From NCBI RefSeq assembly GCF_039542905.1, contig NZ_BAABIS010000001.1:3038001-3102000 (forward strand): DNA of 64,000 nucleotides. Direction: 5' to 3'. The translations under genes were made by a program, and so were the position numbers. The notes beneath the pieces are model-generated. The model was not told the DNA's origin, searched no databases, and saw only the letters and a list, made by a program, of their open reading frames with translations. Shown here piece by piece: positions 23,321 to 32,378 of this stretch (its first letter is position 1; every line of letters begins with the position of its first letter). The stretch is from Kitasatospora terrestris. GTDB taxonomy: Bacteria > Actinomycetota > Actinomycetes > Streptomycetales > Streptomycetaceae.

Positions 23321-24865
23321 GTGACCGTGCCGTCCTTCGTCAGCCACGGCGATCCGCTGCCGCCGGTGCCCGGCGGCAGCGTCGACGGGCTGCTCGCCCG
23401 CGCCGCCGCCGCACACCCCGACCGGGCGGCGGTCGTCGTCCCCGACGGGGGCGTGACGACCTTCGCCGAGGCCGACCGGCGGGCGAGCGGGTACGCCCGC
23501 GGCCTGCGGGCCCTGTTGGGCGGGGAGCGCTCGGTGGTGCTGCTGTCGGCGGCGCTGATCGCCGAGTTCCCGGCGCTGTACTACGGCATCGTGCGCGCCG
23601 GACACGTCGTGGCGCCCGCCAACCAGCTGTACCCGGCGGAGCTGCTGGAGTACGTGCTGACGCGGTCCCGGGCCCGGGCCGCGGTGGTGACCCCGGCGGT
23701 GTGGCAGAAGCTGGCACCGCTGCGCGACCGGCTGCCGGAGCTGGAGCACGTCCTGCTGATCGGCCCGGAGCAGGACGGCGTGCCCTCGGTGCACACCCTG
23801 CTCGACGGCGACCACCCCGAACTCCCGCAGGCCGATGGCGGCTTCGCCGAGCAGACCGCGTGCGTGCTGTTCACCAGCGGCTCCACCCGGATGCCCAAGC
23901 CCGTCCGGCTTAGCCACCGCAACCTGCTGACCGGCGCCGTGCAGCTGTCCACCGCGCACGGGCAGACGGCGGAGTCGGTGGTGCTCAACGGCCTGCCGAT
24001 CTACCACCCGATGCACATGAACGCCTCGATGCGGGTCGGCGCCACCCACGTGCTCTCCGGCGGCGAGGCCACCGACGCGCTGGCGGCGGCGAACCGGTAC
24101 CGGGCGAGCCACTTCTACACCCTGCCGTTCCGGCTGATCCAGCTGGCCAACCACCCCCGCCTGGCCGAGCTGCGCCTCGACACCGTGAAGGTGGTCTCCA
24201 CCGGCGGGCTGCCGCTGCGCCCGGCGGTCCTGCGGGCGCTGGCCGGGCAGTTCGGGGTGCCGGTGCTGCAGGGCTACGGCATGTGCGAGAGCTCCTCGCT
24301 GGCCACCTCGGACCTGCCCACCGCCCCGCGCCAGGGCTCGGTGGGCCGCCCGCTGGCGGGCAGCCGGATGCGGATCGTCGACCTGGAGACCCGCGCACCC
24401 CTGGCGGCCGGCGCGGTCGGCGAGATCCAGCTGGCCGGACCGAACGTGATGCAGGGCTACCTGGTGGAGCAGCCCGAGGAGGCGGTGGACGCGGACGGCT
24501 GGCTGTCCACCGGCGACGTGGGCCGGCTCGACGCGGACGGGAACCTGTTCTTCCTGGACCGGGTGCGGGACGTCTTCCGCAGCGGCGGCGAGCTGGTCTG
24601 CCCCGGCGAGATCGAGGCGGTGCTGGCCGAGCGGCCCGAGGTCGCCGAGTGCGCCGTGGTCGACGCCCCCGACGGCGAGGAGACCGTGCCCGTCGCCTTC
24701 GTGGTGACCCGGCCCGGCGCCGAACGCTCCACCGGGCTGATCACCGAGGTCAACGAACTGCTGGGACTCCACCAGCAACTGCACCGGGCCGAGTACCTGG
24801 AGGCACTGCCCCGGCTGCCCAACAGCAAGGTCGACCGCACCGCGCTGCGCAAGCGGGTGCGCTGA
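23321..24865 (+). CDS. Acyl-CoA synthetase/adenylate-forming ligase
   Basis: 514-aa ANL-superfamily ligase that activates a carboxylic acid as acyl-adenylate. The phosphate-binding motif is unusual: TSGSTRMPKPV instead of TSGTTGxPKG, though the Ser/Thr and Lys are kept. Later motifs GYGMCESS, WLSTGDVGRLD and the catalytic Lys in LPNSKVDRTAL are normal. It may activate a starter acid for the KAS III enzymes, or an acid for tailoring by the membrane acyltransferase. GTG at 23321 follows GAGGAG. Preceded by its own SARP-type box. Confidence 0.88.
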   Translation: MTVPSFVSHGDPLPPVPGGSVDGLLARAAAAHPDRAAVVVPDGGVTTFAEADRRASGYARGLRALLGGERSVVLLSAALIAEFPALYYGIVRAGHVVAPANQLYPAELLEYVLTRSRARAAVVTPAVWQKLAPLRDRLPELEHVLLIGPEQDGVPSVHTLLDGDHPELPQADGGFAEQTACVLFTSGSTRMPKPVRLSHRNLLTGAVQLSTAHGQTAESVVLNGLPIYHPMHMNASMRVGATHVLSGGEATDALAAANRYRASHFYTLPFRLIQLANHPRLAELRLDTVKVVSTGGLPLRPAVLRALAGQFGVPVLQGYGMCESSSLATSDLPTAPRQGSVGRPLAGSRMRIVDLETRAPLAAGAVGEIQLAGPNVMQGYLVEQPEEAVDADGWLSTGDVGRLDADGNLFFLDRVRDVFRSGGELVCPGEIEAVLAERPEVAECAVVDAPDGEETVPVAFVVTRPGAERSTGLITEVNELLGLHQQLHRAEYLEALPRLPNSKVDRTALRKRVR

Positions 24866-24904
24866 CCCCTCCGGCCGGGCCGCCGCACGGCGCTCCGGCC
24901 GGAG

Positions 24905-24936
24905 TCGAGTACCGCTCCAGTCGGCTCCGGCAGGCT
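24905..24936 (+). promoter_or_regulatory. SARP-type box for the second transporter
   Basis: Heptads TCGAGTA (24905) and TCCAGTC (24916), 8-bp gap, hexamer CAGGCT (24931-24936), the same hexamer as before the cyclase operon. Confidence 0.7.
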
Positions 24937-24987
24937 CGGAGCGGGATCAACCGTCATCCTGACAGGTCCACACCGAAAGGTCTTTCG

Positions 24988-26481
24988 ATGGCCGACAACT
25001 CCCCGCCGACCACGGGCGAGGCCACCTACGGCAATCCGACCCGGACATCCATCGTGACCGGCGTCGCGCTCTTCATGATCTCCCTCGACAACCTGGTGGT
25101 GACCACCGCGCTGCCGCAGATCCGCGAGGGGCTGCACACCACCATCGAAGGCCTGGAGTGGACGGTCAACGCCTACACCCTGACCTTCGCCGTCCTGCTG
25201 CTCACCGCCTCCGCGGTGGCCGAGCGCTTCGGCCGCCGGCGGCTGTTCTCGGCCGGCATCGCGGTGTTCACCGCCGGCTCGGTGCTGGCCGCGCTCTCCC
25301 ACGGCATCGGCCTGCTGGTCGCCGCGCGCGCCCTGCAGGGCCTGGGCGCCGCGGTGGTCCTCCCGCTCACCCTGACCCTGCTCTCCGCCGCCTACCCGCC
25401 GGACAAGCGGGCCGGCGCGCTCGGCATCTGGGGCGCGATCGGCGGCCTCGCCGTCGCCCTCGGCCCGGTGATCGGCGGCCTGATCATCCACGTGGTCTCC
25501 TGGCAGTGGATCTTCTGGCTGAACGTGCCGATCGGCATCGTGATGCTGGTGGTGATCCCCGGCTGGCTGGCCGAGAGCCGCGGCCCGGCCCGGCCGCTGG
25601 ACGTGCTCGGCACCGTGCTCGCCAGCGCCGGCCTCTTCGGCGTGGTGCTCGGCCTGGTCCGCGGCAACGCGGCCGGCTGGACCTCCGCCGAGGTGCTGGG
25701 CAGCCTGGTCGGCGGCGTGGTGCTGCTGGCCGCCTTCCTGGTCCAGCAGACCCGCACCGCCGCGCCGATGCTGCCGCTGCGGATGTTCCGCGACCGGACC
25801 TTCACCGCCGTCAACGCGGTGTCGCTGCTCATGTACTTCGGCATGTTCGGCTCGATCTTCCTGATCACCCAGTTCCTCCAGGAGGTGCAGGGCGCGGGCG
25901 CGCTCGGCGCCGGCGTACGGATGCTCTCCTGGACCGGCCTGACCCTGATCGGCGCGCCGATGGGCGCCGTGCTGGCCGAGAAGCTCGGCGGCCGGCTGAT
26001 CGTCACCCTGGGCCTCGCCCTGCAGGCCGCCGGCCTGGTCTACCTGGCCCTGGTCACCGACGTCACCGGCGGCTACGCCGCGCTGGTGCCCGGCTTCGTG
26101 CTCAACGGCTTCGGCATGGGCCTGTTCTTCGGCCCGACCGCCAACCTGGCGCTCAGCGCGGTCAGCCGCGAGGAGGAGGGCATCGCCTCCGGCGCCAACA
26201 ACGCCATCCGCGAGCTGGGCGGCGTGTTCGGCATCGCGGTGCTCGCCTCGGTGTTCACCTCGCAGGGCGGCTACGGCAGCCCGACCGCCTTCGTGGACGG
26301 CATGCACGCCGCCGTGTGGATCGGCGCGGGCATCGTCGCCCTCGGCGCGATCGCGGCGCTGTTCATCAAGGACGCCCCGAAGGCCGCCGCCGCGGAGGCT
26401 CCCGCCACGGAGACCCCCGCCGCGAAGACACCGGCGCCTACCGGCGCAGACCGGGAGCTGGCGCTCTCGGTCGACGACTGA
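24988..26481 (+). CDS. MFS drug transporter, DHA2 family (second copy)
   Basis: 497-aa integral membrane exporter with 14 predicted helices. It shows GVALFMISLDNLVVTTALPQI in helix 1, the A motif AVAERFGRRRLF and the C motif region ALGPVIGGLIIH. The C-terminal 30 residues are an Ala/Pro/Thr-rich cytoplasmic tail. It is distinct in sequence from the transporter at 17852, so the cluster has two efflux pumps, perhaps for product and intermediate. The ATG at 24988 has GAAAGG upstream. Confidence 0.92.
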   Translation: MADNSPPTTGEATYGNPTRTSIVTGVALFMISLDNLVVTTALPQIREGLHTTIEGLEWTVNAYTLTFAVLLLTASAVAERFGRRRLFSAGIAVFTAGSVLAALSHGIGLLVAARALQGLGAAVVLPLTLTLLSAAYPPDKRAGALGIWGAIGGLAVALGPVIGGLIIHVVSWQWIFWLNVPIGIVMLVVIPGWLAESRGPARPLDVLGTVLASAGLFGVVLGLVRGNAAGWTSAEVLGSLVGGVVLLAAFLVQQTRTAAPMLPLRMFRDRTFTAVNAVSLLMYFGMFGSIFLITQFLQEVQGAGALGAGVRMLSWTGLTLIGAPMGAVLAEKLGGRLIVTLGLALQAAGLVYLALVTDVTGGYAALVPGFVLNGFGMGLFFGPTANLALSAVSREEEGIASGANNAIRELGGVFGIAVLASVFTSQGGYGSPTAFVDGMHAAVWIGAGIVALGAIAALFIKDAPKAAAAEAPATETPAAKTPAPTGADRELALSVDD

Positions 26482-26500
26482 TCCGCCCGCTCCGACCGGC

Positions 26501-26531
26501 CCGGGTGGCGCGCCCACGGCGCGCCACCCGG
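26501..26531 (+). terminator. Terminator after the second transporter
   Basis: Perfect 14-bp inverted repeat (26501-26514 and 26518-26531) with a CAC loop, 20 bases after the stop codon. Confidence 0.85.
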
Positions 26532-26544
26532 TCGCGTTCCGGCC

Positions 26545-26576
26545 CCGAGCCCGATTCGAGGGCCCGCTGCGATGCT
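26545..26576 (+). promoter_or_regulatory. SARP-type box for the membrane acyltransferase
   Basis: Heptads CCGAGCC (26545) and TCGAGGG (26556), 8-bp gap, hexamer GATGCT (26571-26576). The acyltransferase ATG is 39 bp downstream. Confidence 0.6.
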
Positions 26577-26614
26577 CCGTGGATCCCAGAGCCCCCACGG
26601 AGAGGCCGCATCCC

Positions 26615-27901
26615 ATGACCACCACACCTCCCCACAGACGGTTCGACCGGCTGCCGTCGCTGTCCGGCCTGCGCTGGTTCGCCGCGCTGCTGGTCTTCAC
26701 CACGCACTTCGTCCACCTCGAACTGTCCAAGGGCAGCCCGCTGCAGGACGTCCTGGACACCGTGCTCACCCGGACCGGCCTGGCCGGCGTCAGCGCGTTC
26801 TTCCTGCTCAGCGGCTTCGTCCTGACCTGGTCGGCGCGGCCCTCCGACACCGCGCGCAGCTTCCTGCGCCGCCGCTTCGCCCGGGTCTACCCGAGCCACC
26901 TGCTGGTCGCCGGCCTCGCCGCCCTGCTGATGGCCGGCGGCGGCCTGCTGCCCGGACCGAAGCCGATCCTGGCCAACCTGCTGCTGGTGCAGAGCTGGAG
27001 CCCCAGCCAGACCTACTCGCTGTCGCTCAACCCGGTGACGTGGTCGCTGAGTTGCGAGATCTTCTTCTACCTGGTCTTCCCGCTGGTGATCGGCGCGATG
27101 AACCGGGCCCGGACCTCCTCGCTGCAGGTCTTCACCGGCGCCTCGTTCCTCGCCACCCTGGTGCTGCCGGCGATCGTCGGCCGGCTATTCACCGTCGCCC
27201 ACCCGCCGGCCGAGGAGCTCGTCGACACCAGCGGGTACGGCGGCCCGTTCACCGGCTGGTTCGCCAACGTCTTCCCCGGCATGCGGCTGCTGGAGTTCCT
27301 GGCCGGCGTCTCGATCGCGATCCTGGTCCGGCGCGGCGCCTGGCCGCGGATCCCGGCCGGCTGGGCGTTCGCGATCCTCGCCGCCGGGTACGCCAACGAG
27401 CTGTGGCTGGACGGCTACCTGCAGCTGGTCGGCGGCGTGGAGATCCCGGTCGCGATCCTGATCGCCTCGCTCGCCCAGGCCGACCTGGCCGGCAGCTGGT
27501 CGCCGGTGCGGGGGCGGCGGGCCGCGAAGCTGGGCGAACTCACCTACGCCTTCTACCTGGTGCACTTCCTGGTGCTGATCGGCCTCGGCTCGGCGGTGAA
27601 GCCGCTCGCCGTCGCCCTCGGCGCCACCGCCGACCGGGACGCCCCGGTGCCGGTCTGGCTCCTGCTCGCCGCCTACCCGGTGCTGCTGGCGGTCGCCCTG
27701 GGCCTCGGCTGGGCGGTGCACCGCGGCGTCGAGCAGCCGATAATGCGGGTGCTCACCCGCGGCCGCCGCAAGACCGGGACCGGGCGGACCGAGCTGGTCC
27801 CGCTGCGGGTGGACACCACGGCGCTCTCCGGCGGGGCCGACGGCCCCGGAGCCACCGGCACCGGACCGGAGCGCGAGAAGCCCGCGCCGATCGGCATCTG
27901 A
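26615..27901 (+). CDS. Membrane acyltransferase (acyltransferase 3/OafA-like)
   Basis: 428-aa integral membrane protein with about ten helices of the acyltransferase-3 family, which O-acylate sugars, antibiotics or cell-surface polymers. The conserved N-terminal SGLRWFAALLVFTTHFVHLEL has the essential His, followed by GVSAFFLLSGFVLTW and RRRFARVYPSHLL. In polyketide clusters homologues add acyl side chains to deoxysugars or hydroxyls (as in macrolide 3-O-acylation). No glycosyltransferase is visible in the window, so the acceptor is more likely a hydroxyl of the aglycone. The 50-residue tail is polar and cytoplasmic. Confidence 0.87.
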   Translation: MTTTPPHRRFDRLPSLSGLRWFAALLVFTTHFVHLELSKGSPLQDVLDTVLTRTGLAGVSAFFLLSGFVLTWSARPSDTARSFLRRRFARVYPSHLLVAGLAALLMAGGGLLPGPKPILANLLLVQSWSPSQTYSLSLNPVTWSLSCEIFFYLVFPLVIGAMNRARTSSLQVFTGASFLATLVLPAIVGRLFTVAHPPAEELVDTSGYGGPFTGWFANVFPGMRLLEFLAGVSIAILVRRGAWPRIPAGWAFAILAAGYANELWLDGYLQLVGGVEIPVAILIASLAQADLAGSWSPVRGRRAAKLGELTYAFYLVHFLVLIGLGSAVKPLAVALGATADRDAPVPVWLLLAAYPVLLAVALGLGWAVHRGVEQPIMRVLTRGRRKTGTGRTELVPLRVDTTALSGGADGPGATGTGPEREKPAPIGI

Positions 27902-27945
27902 CGCCGGCACACCGGGAGCACCGGAACGCCGGATCGCCGGGAACA

Positions 27946-27985
27946 CCGAAGCCCCCTCCGCCCGGAACGGCGGAGGGGGCTTCGG
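27946..27985. terminator. Bidirectional terminator between convergent genes
   Basis: Perfect 17-bp inverted repeat (27946-27962 and 27969-27985) with a 6-nt loop, between the acyltransferase and the convergent SDR gene. Confidence 0.92.
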
Positions 27986-28017
27986 CGTCGGTCGGCAGGC
28001 CGGGCGGGCGGGCGGCC

Positions 28018-28755
28018 TCAGTGCCGCATCCCGCCGTTGACCTCGACCACCGTGCCGTTGACGTACGAGGCCTCCTCGCCGGCCAGGAAGGCGACCACCC
28101 GGCCGATCTCCTCGCCGCGCCCCGGGCGGCCCGCCGCCAGCTTCGGCAGGAACATGTTCCACATCCGCTCGTCGGCCGCCAGCGCCCGGCTCATCCCCCG
28201 GTCGGTGATGCCCGGCGACACGCAGTTGACCGTCACCCCGGCGTCGGCCAGCTCCAGGGCGGCGACCCGGGTCAGCGCCTCGACCGCCGCCTTGGTCGCG
28301 CAGTACGCGGAGGCGCCCGCCATCGGCCGCTGCGACAGGGCGGAGGAGACCGTGACGATCCGGCCCCAGCCCTGCGCGCGCAGCAGCGGGGCGGCCGCGT
28401 GCACGCAGTGGTAGACGCCGCTCAGGTTGACCGCCAGCGCGTCCGCCCACTGCGCCGGGGTGAGCCGCTCGACCGGCCCGGGGGCGTTGACGGCGGCGTT
28501 GGCGACCACAATGTCCAGGCCGCCGAACCGCTCCCGGGCGGCGGCCATCAGGGCCGCCACCGAGTCGGCGTCCCGGACGTCCACCGGGTGGAAGTGGGCC
28601 CGCTCACCCCCGAGTTCGAGGATCGAGCCGGCCGCGGCCGCCTCCCGGCCGGCCACCACCACCCGGGCTCCCTCGGCGAGCAGCGTCTCGGCGATCGCCT
28701 CGCCGAGCCCCTTGGCGCCGCCGGTGACCACCGCGACCTTGTCCTTGACCGTCAT
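28018..28755 (-). CDS. Short-chain dehydrogenase/reductase
   Basis: 245-aa classical SDR (FabG-like). The cofactor loop is TGGAKGLGEA, NAG is replaced by NAA in VANAAVNAPG, the catalytic Ser lies in IVTVSSALS and Tyr/Lys in SAYCATKAA. NADPH preference cannot be read with certainty. It is the last gene of the KR-aromatase/cyclase-SDR run and probably reduces a second keto group or a quinone at a later stage. ATG at 28753-28755. Confidence 0.9.
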   Translation of the reverse strand: MTVKDKVAVVTGGAKGLGEAIAETLLAEGARVVVAGREAAAAGSILELGGERAHFHPVDVRDADSVAALMAAARERFGGLDIVVANAAVNAPGPVERLTPAQWADALAVNLSGVYHCVHAAAPLLRAQGWGRIVTVSSALSQRPMAGASAYCATKAAVEALTRVAALELADAGVTVNCVSPGITDRGMSRALAADERMWNMFLPKLAAGRPGRGEEIGRVVAFLAGEEASYVNGTVVEVNGGMRH

Positions 28756-28866
28756 TGGTTCTGCCTCCTGCTGGATGGGTTGTGGGTCGGGCGCCCGCGG
28801 TCAGCGCGAAACCCCCGGGCGCACCGGCGGCCGGGGGCGACGCGTGGCTGTCGCGGAGGGGTCGGG

Positions 28867-29826
28867 TCACCGCGAGCGGCGCTGCTCGGCGAACTCCTTG
28901 GCGTGCCGCAGCGTGGTCGAGCTGTTGGTGCCCAGCGCGTGCCGGACCTTCTGCTTGGCCTCGGCGAGGGTCGCGTCCTCGCCGAGCAGGGTGCGCACGC
29001 CCTCCGGGTCCAGGGTGACGGTGTGCCAGGAGGTGGCGCGGACGCCGGTGCCCTCCGGCTCGATCACCCAGCGGCCGGTGTGGCCGGTCATCACCGGCGG
29101 CACCTTGATCTGCTTGTAGACGAGGGTCCGGCGCTCCGGGAAGCTCACCCGCACCGAGACGGTGGTGTGCAGCGAGCCGTCGGGGCTGCGGGTGTCCATC
29201 TCCAGGTGCTGGACGCCGCCGTCCTGCTCGACCAGGTCGAGCCGGGCCACGTGCGGCAGTCGCTGCGGCCAGGCGTCCGCACGGTCCAGGAACTCGAAGA
29301 CGTCCTGCGCGGCGCCCTCGACCAGCAGCGAGTCGCTGAAGGTGAAGCGCAGTTCCTCGCCGTCCGGGCCGGGCTGCGCGGCGCGGCCCAGCGCCGCCAG
29401 CTCGGCGGCGCTGTTGCGGTCGATGGCCTGCTCGATCCACGCGACCGCCTGCGGGTCGTCGTCCACGGCGGTGAAGTCGTGCAGCAGCACGACGTGGCTG
29501 CCGCCGTCCGCGGTCGGCGTGATCAGCCACTCGCCGCCCATCGACGCGACCGGCGCCGAGGAGACCACCTGGCGGAAGACGACCGTCCGGGCGGTGCGGT
29601 CCAGGGTGCGGCGCGAGGTCCAGTGGCGGACCTCGCCGTTGGCCGTCGCCCAGATCCGCAGCAGCTGCTCGGTGCCGTCGTCCTCGGCGACCTCGGCGTG
29701 CACGGTGGGACCGAACACGTTCGGCCAGCCGTCGGCGTCCGCGATCAGCGCGAACACCCGCTCCGGCGCGGCCGGGACGGTGATCTCGTGCCGGGTGAGG
29801 TGGGTGGTCAGGGTAGGGGTGGTCAC
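28867..29826 (-). CDS. Di-domain polyketide aromatase/cyclase
   Basis: 319-aa type II PKS aromatase/cyclase with two START/Bet v 1-like halves. The first begins HEITVPAAPERVFALIADADGWPNVFGPT and the second, near residue 165, FSDSLLVEGAAQDVFEFLDRADAWP (partial motifs). This duplicated form (ActVII type) works on C9-reduced chains and aromatises the first ring after the ketoreductase; mono-domain forms act on unreduced chains. It follows the ActIII-type KR by 21 bp and agrees with a reduced polyketide. GTG/ATG start at 29826. Confidence 0.93.
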   Translation of the reverse strand: MTTPTLTTHLTRHEITVPAAPERVFALIADADGWPNVFGPTVHAEVAEDDGTEQLLRIWATANGEVRHWTSRRTLDRTARTVVFRQVVSSAPVASMGGEWLITPTADGGSHVVLLHDFTAVDDDPQAVAWIEQAIDRNSAAELAALGRAAQPGPDGEELRFTFSDSLLVEGAAQDVFEFLDRADAWPQRLPHVARLDLVEQDGGVQHLEMDTRSPDGSLHTTVSVRVSFPERRTLVYKQIKVPPVMTGHTGRWVIEPEGTGVRATSWHTVTLDPEGVRTLLGEDATLAEAKQKVRHALGTNSSTTLRHAKEFAEQRRSR

Positions 29827-29847
29827 GGCTGCTTCCCTTCTCCGTGC

Positions 29848-30630
29848 CTAGTAGTTGCCGAGCCCGCCGCAGACGTTCAGGGCCTGCGCGGTGATCGAGG
29901 CGGCGAGGTCGCCCGCCAGGTAGCCGACCAGGCCGGCCACCTCCTCCGGGGTGGAGTAGCGGCCGAGCGGGATCTTCGCCCGGAACTTCGCCAGCACCTC
30001 GTCCTCGGTGGTGCCCCAGTGCGCGGCGTACCCCTGGCGCACCCGCTCCGCCATCGGGGTCTCCACGTAGCCCGGGCAGACCGCGTTCACCGTGATGCCG
30101 GCGGTGGCGAGCTCCAGGCCGAGCGCCTTGGTGAAGCCGATCACGCCGTGCTTGGACGCCGAGTACGGCGCCGCCAGCATCACGCCCTGCTTGCCGCCGG
30201 TGGAGGCGATGCTGATGATCCGGCCGCGGCCCGCCTCGCGCATGCCGCCGGTGGTCAGCACCTCGCGGGTGATCCGGAAGACGGCGGTCAGGTTGGTGGC
30301 GATGACGTCGTCCCAGAGCTCGTCCGGGAGTTCGGCGGTGATGCCGCCGCCGCCGCGGCCCGCGTTGTTCACCAGGACGTGGATCGGGCCGTAGGTGTCC
30401 ACGGCCGCCCGCACCAGCGCCTTCACCGACCCGGCGTCGCGGACGTCGGCGGCGGTGCCGGCCACCTCCAGGCCGCGGCCGCGCAGCTTCTCCACCACGG
30501 TGTCGACCCGGTCGGCGTCGCGGGCGCACAGGAACACCGCGTGGCCCTGCTCGGCCAGCGTCTCGGCCACCGCCAGGCCGATCCCGCTGGTGCCCCCGGT
30601 GACCAGGGCGACCCTCTGCTGCTCGGACAT
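29848..30630 (-). CDS. Polyketide C9 ketoreductase (ActIII type)
   Basis: 260-aa SDR that regiospecifically reduces the C9 keto group of the nascent poly-beta-ketone. Diagnostic stretches are TGGTSGIGLAVAETLAEQG, NNAGRGGGGITAELPDELW, the catalytic ASTGGKQGV and PYSASKHGVIGFTKAL, and the C-terminal TAQALNVCGGLGNY which is nearly identical in ActIII homologues. The start at the ATG 30628-30630 has GAGAGGAGAG upstream; the longer frame (to 30762) adds 44 residues over the promoter box. First gene of the KR-ARO/CYC-SDR run, with its own SARP-type box. Confidence 0.95.
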   Translation of the reverse strand: MSEQQRVALVTGGTSGIGLAVAETLAEQGHAVFLCARDADRVDTVVEKLRGRGLEVAGTAADVRDAGSVKALVRAAVDTYGPIHVLVNNAGRGGGGITAELPDELWDDVIATNLTAVFRITREVLTTGGMREAGRGRIISIASTGGKQGVMLAAPYSASKHGVIGFTKALGLELATAGITVNAVCPGYVETPMAERVRQGYAAHWGTTEDEVLAKFRAKIPLGRYSTPEEVAGLVGYLAGDLAASITAQALNVCGGLGNY

Positions 30631-30669
30631 CCGTGCTCTCCTCTCGCGGTGCGACTCGGTGACGTCCGG

Positions 30670-30712
30670 AGGCTCGCAGGACGGGCTAGAGACGCTCTGG
30701 ACGGGCTCTGGA
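30670..30712 (-). promoter_or_regulatory. SARP-type box for KR-ARO/CYC-SDR
   Basis: On the minus strand TCCAGAG (30712-30706), TCCAGAG (30701-30695) and TCTAGCC (30690-30684) have an 11-bp period, then 8 bp, then GAGCCT (30675-30670). Confidence 0.75.
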
Positions 30713-30758
30713 CGCCCGGTGCCGCCGCCCGTGCCGCTGCCGGTGCCGCTGCCGCGGG

Positions 30759-31778
30759 TCATGCGGGGGCGAGGTGGTACGGGCTCACCGCGTGTCCCTC
30801 GGCCTCGATCGCGCGGGCGGCGCGGAGCAGGTTCTGCAGGTCGTCGGCCGGGGTGCGGGGCCGCGAGCCGAGCAGCGGGACGACGGCGGAGCGGCCGCCG
30901 CCGACCTCCGGGTGGCGCCGCGCCAGGGCGCTCAGGCCCTGCCCCGGACCGGCCTCCACCAGCAGGTGCGGGCCGCGGGCGAGCAGCGCGTCCAGCGCGG
31001 GGCCGAAGAGCACCGGTTCGGCCGGCTGCATCGCCCAGAACCCGGGGTCGACCGCGTTCCCGGCGGACAGCTCCCCCGCGGTGTAGCCGGAGACCAACGG
31101 CGTCCGCGGGGACCGCAGTTCGACGCCGTCGTAGCCGGCCAGGGTGCGCCGGCAGGCCGGCCGCAGCGAGGGGCTGTGGAACCCCGAGGTGGCCCTGGCC
31201 CGCATGCAGGTGATCCCGGAGGCGATCAACTCGGCCTCGGCGACCGCGAGATCGGGGTCCGGACCGGCGAGCAGCAACTGCTGCGGGCCGTTGATCGCGC
31301 CGATCACCACCTGCTCGGTGAGGTACGGGATGACCGCCTCGGCGGTGGCGGCGACCGCCAGCATGCCGCCGGGCGGGGCGTCGGCGATCGCCCCGATGCG
31401 CTCCGCGAGCAGCCGGACCGCGTCGGCGAGCGGCAGGACGCCCGCCAGCACCGCGCCGACCGCCTCGCCGACGCTGTGGCCGAGGATCGCGGCGGGCCGC
31501 ACCCCCCAGGCGTGCAGCGTCCGGGCGAGCGCGTAGTCGATGGCGAAGAGCAGCGGCTGGGCGCGGCGCACGTCGTCCAGCGGGACGGCCGGCTGCTCGG
31601 CGAGCCAGTCCGTGCGGACGGCGGCGCCGTCCGGGCCGAGCAGGTCGAGCACCTCGTCGAGGGCGTCGGTGAAGGCGGGGACGGTGCGGTACAGGCCGTG
31701 CGCCATCCGGGCGTGCTGGGCGCCCTGGCCCGGCAGCAGCAGCGCCACCGGGCGCGGACGGGCGGGGGTGGCGGTCAT
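30759..31778 (-). CDS. Stand-alone malonyl-type acyltransferase (active GHSVGE)
   Basis: 339-aa AT-fold protein. The N-terminal VALLLPGQGAQHARMAHG is the oxyanion loop, the nucleophile lies in GHSVGEAVGA near residue 100, and the His partner in SGFHSPSLR. It keeps the catalytic Ser-His pair, so it can load extender units on an ACP. Discrete ATs in type II PKS clusters serve an additional initiation module (ZhuC-like) or remove wrong acyl groups. It could also serve the AT-less type I modules at the right of the window. The start was set at 31778, with AGGAGG upstream. Confidence 0.88.
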   Translation of the reverse strand: MTATPARPRPVALLLPGQGAQHARMAHGLYRTVPAFTDALDEVLDLLGPDGAAVRTDWLAEQPAVPLDDVRRAQPLLFAIDYALARTLHAWGVRPAAILGHSVGEAVGAVLAGVLPLADAVRLLAERIGAIADAPPGGMLAVAATAEAVIPYLTEQVVIGAINGPQQLLLAGPDPDLAVAEAELIASGITCMRARATSGFHSPSLRPACRRTLAGYDGVELRSPRTPLVSGYTAGELSAGNAVDPGFWAMQPAEPVLFGPALDALLARGPHLLVEAGPGQGLSALARRHPEVGGGRSAVVPLLGSRPRTPADDLQNLLRAARAIEAEGHAVSPYHLAPA

Positions 31779-31920
31779 TCTCGCTCCTCCTGGGACGGTT
31801 GCGGGCACGGCGGCGCGGCCGCCCCCGCCCGGGGACGGGCGAAGGCGGCCGAGGGGGTGCGCCGTGGCGGACAGGGGTCGGGGCCGGTTGGGCCTGGTGA
31901 ATCAGGCGGGACCCCGCGGG

Positions 31921-32181
31921 TCAGGCGACGGCGGTCTCGGCCGGCACGCCGTTGACCAGGGCGAGGAACTCGCGCGGGGTCTCGGCGGCGACGGCGTCGT
32001 CGGGCAGGGTGACGCCGTACTCGCGCTGGATGACGCCGACGACCTGCAGCAGGGCGAGCGAGTCGTAGCCCAGGTCGAAGAAGGACGAGTCCAGGACGTC
32101 GCCGCTGAGGTCGATGGACTCGTCCGCGCCGGCGCTCTCCTGGAGCAGGCGGGTCAGGTCGGCGAGTTCGAGGATGGCCAT
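31921..32181 (-). CDS. Acyl carrier protein (minimal PKS)
   Basis: 86-aa carrier protein. The phosphopantetheine attachment Ser is in LGYDSLALLQ near residue 40, in an overall four-helix pattern. It follows KSalpha and KSbeta in the order usual for minimal type II PKSs, so it carries the growing poly-beta-ketone. ATG at 32179-32181. It needs the phosphopantetheinyl transferase at 37885 or another one for activation. Confidence 0.93.
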   Translation of the reverse strand: MAILELADLTRLLQESAGADESIDLSGDVLDSSFFDLGYDSLALLQVVGVIQREYGVTLPDDAVAAETPREFLALVNGVPAETAVA

Positions 32182-32378
32182 GGTCGTTCGGTCCTCTCGG
32201 TCTGCGGATGAGGGTGCGGGAGCCGGGATCCGGGGCCCGACGTCGTCGGCGGGCTCCCGGCTCCCGGGGTCGGGGTCGCCGGTGGGGCGGCGGCTCCGGG
32301 GTCGCGGTCTCCGGCTGGGGGTCCGGTCGCCGCGGCGGGTGGGTACTCGGTGGGGGTCCTTCGGCGGTGCTCCGCGGG

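Noticed and set aside
26572..31086. About 1500-codon plus-strand ORF across the KR and aromatase genes
   Set aside because: Shadow of well-recognised minus-strand type II PKS genes; composition is that of an out-of-frame reading.
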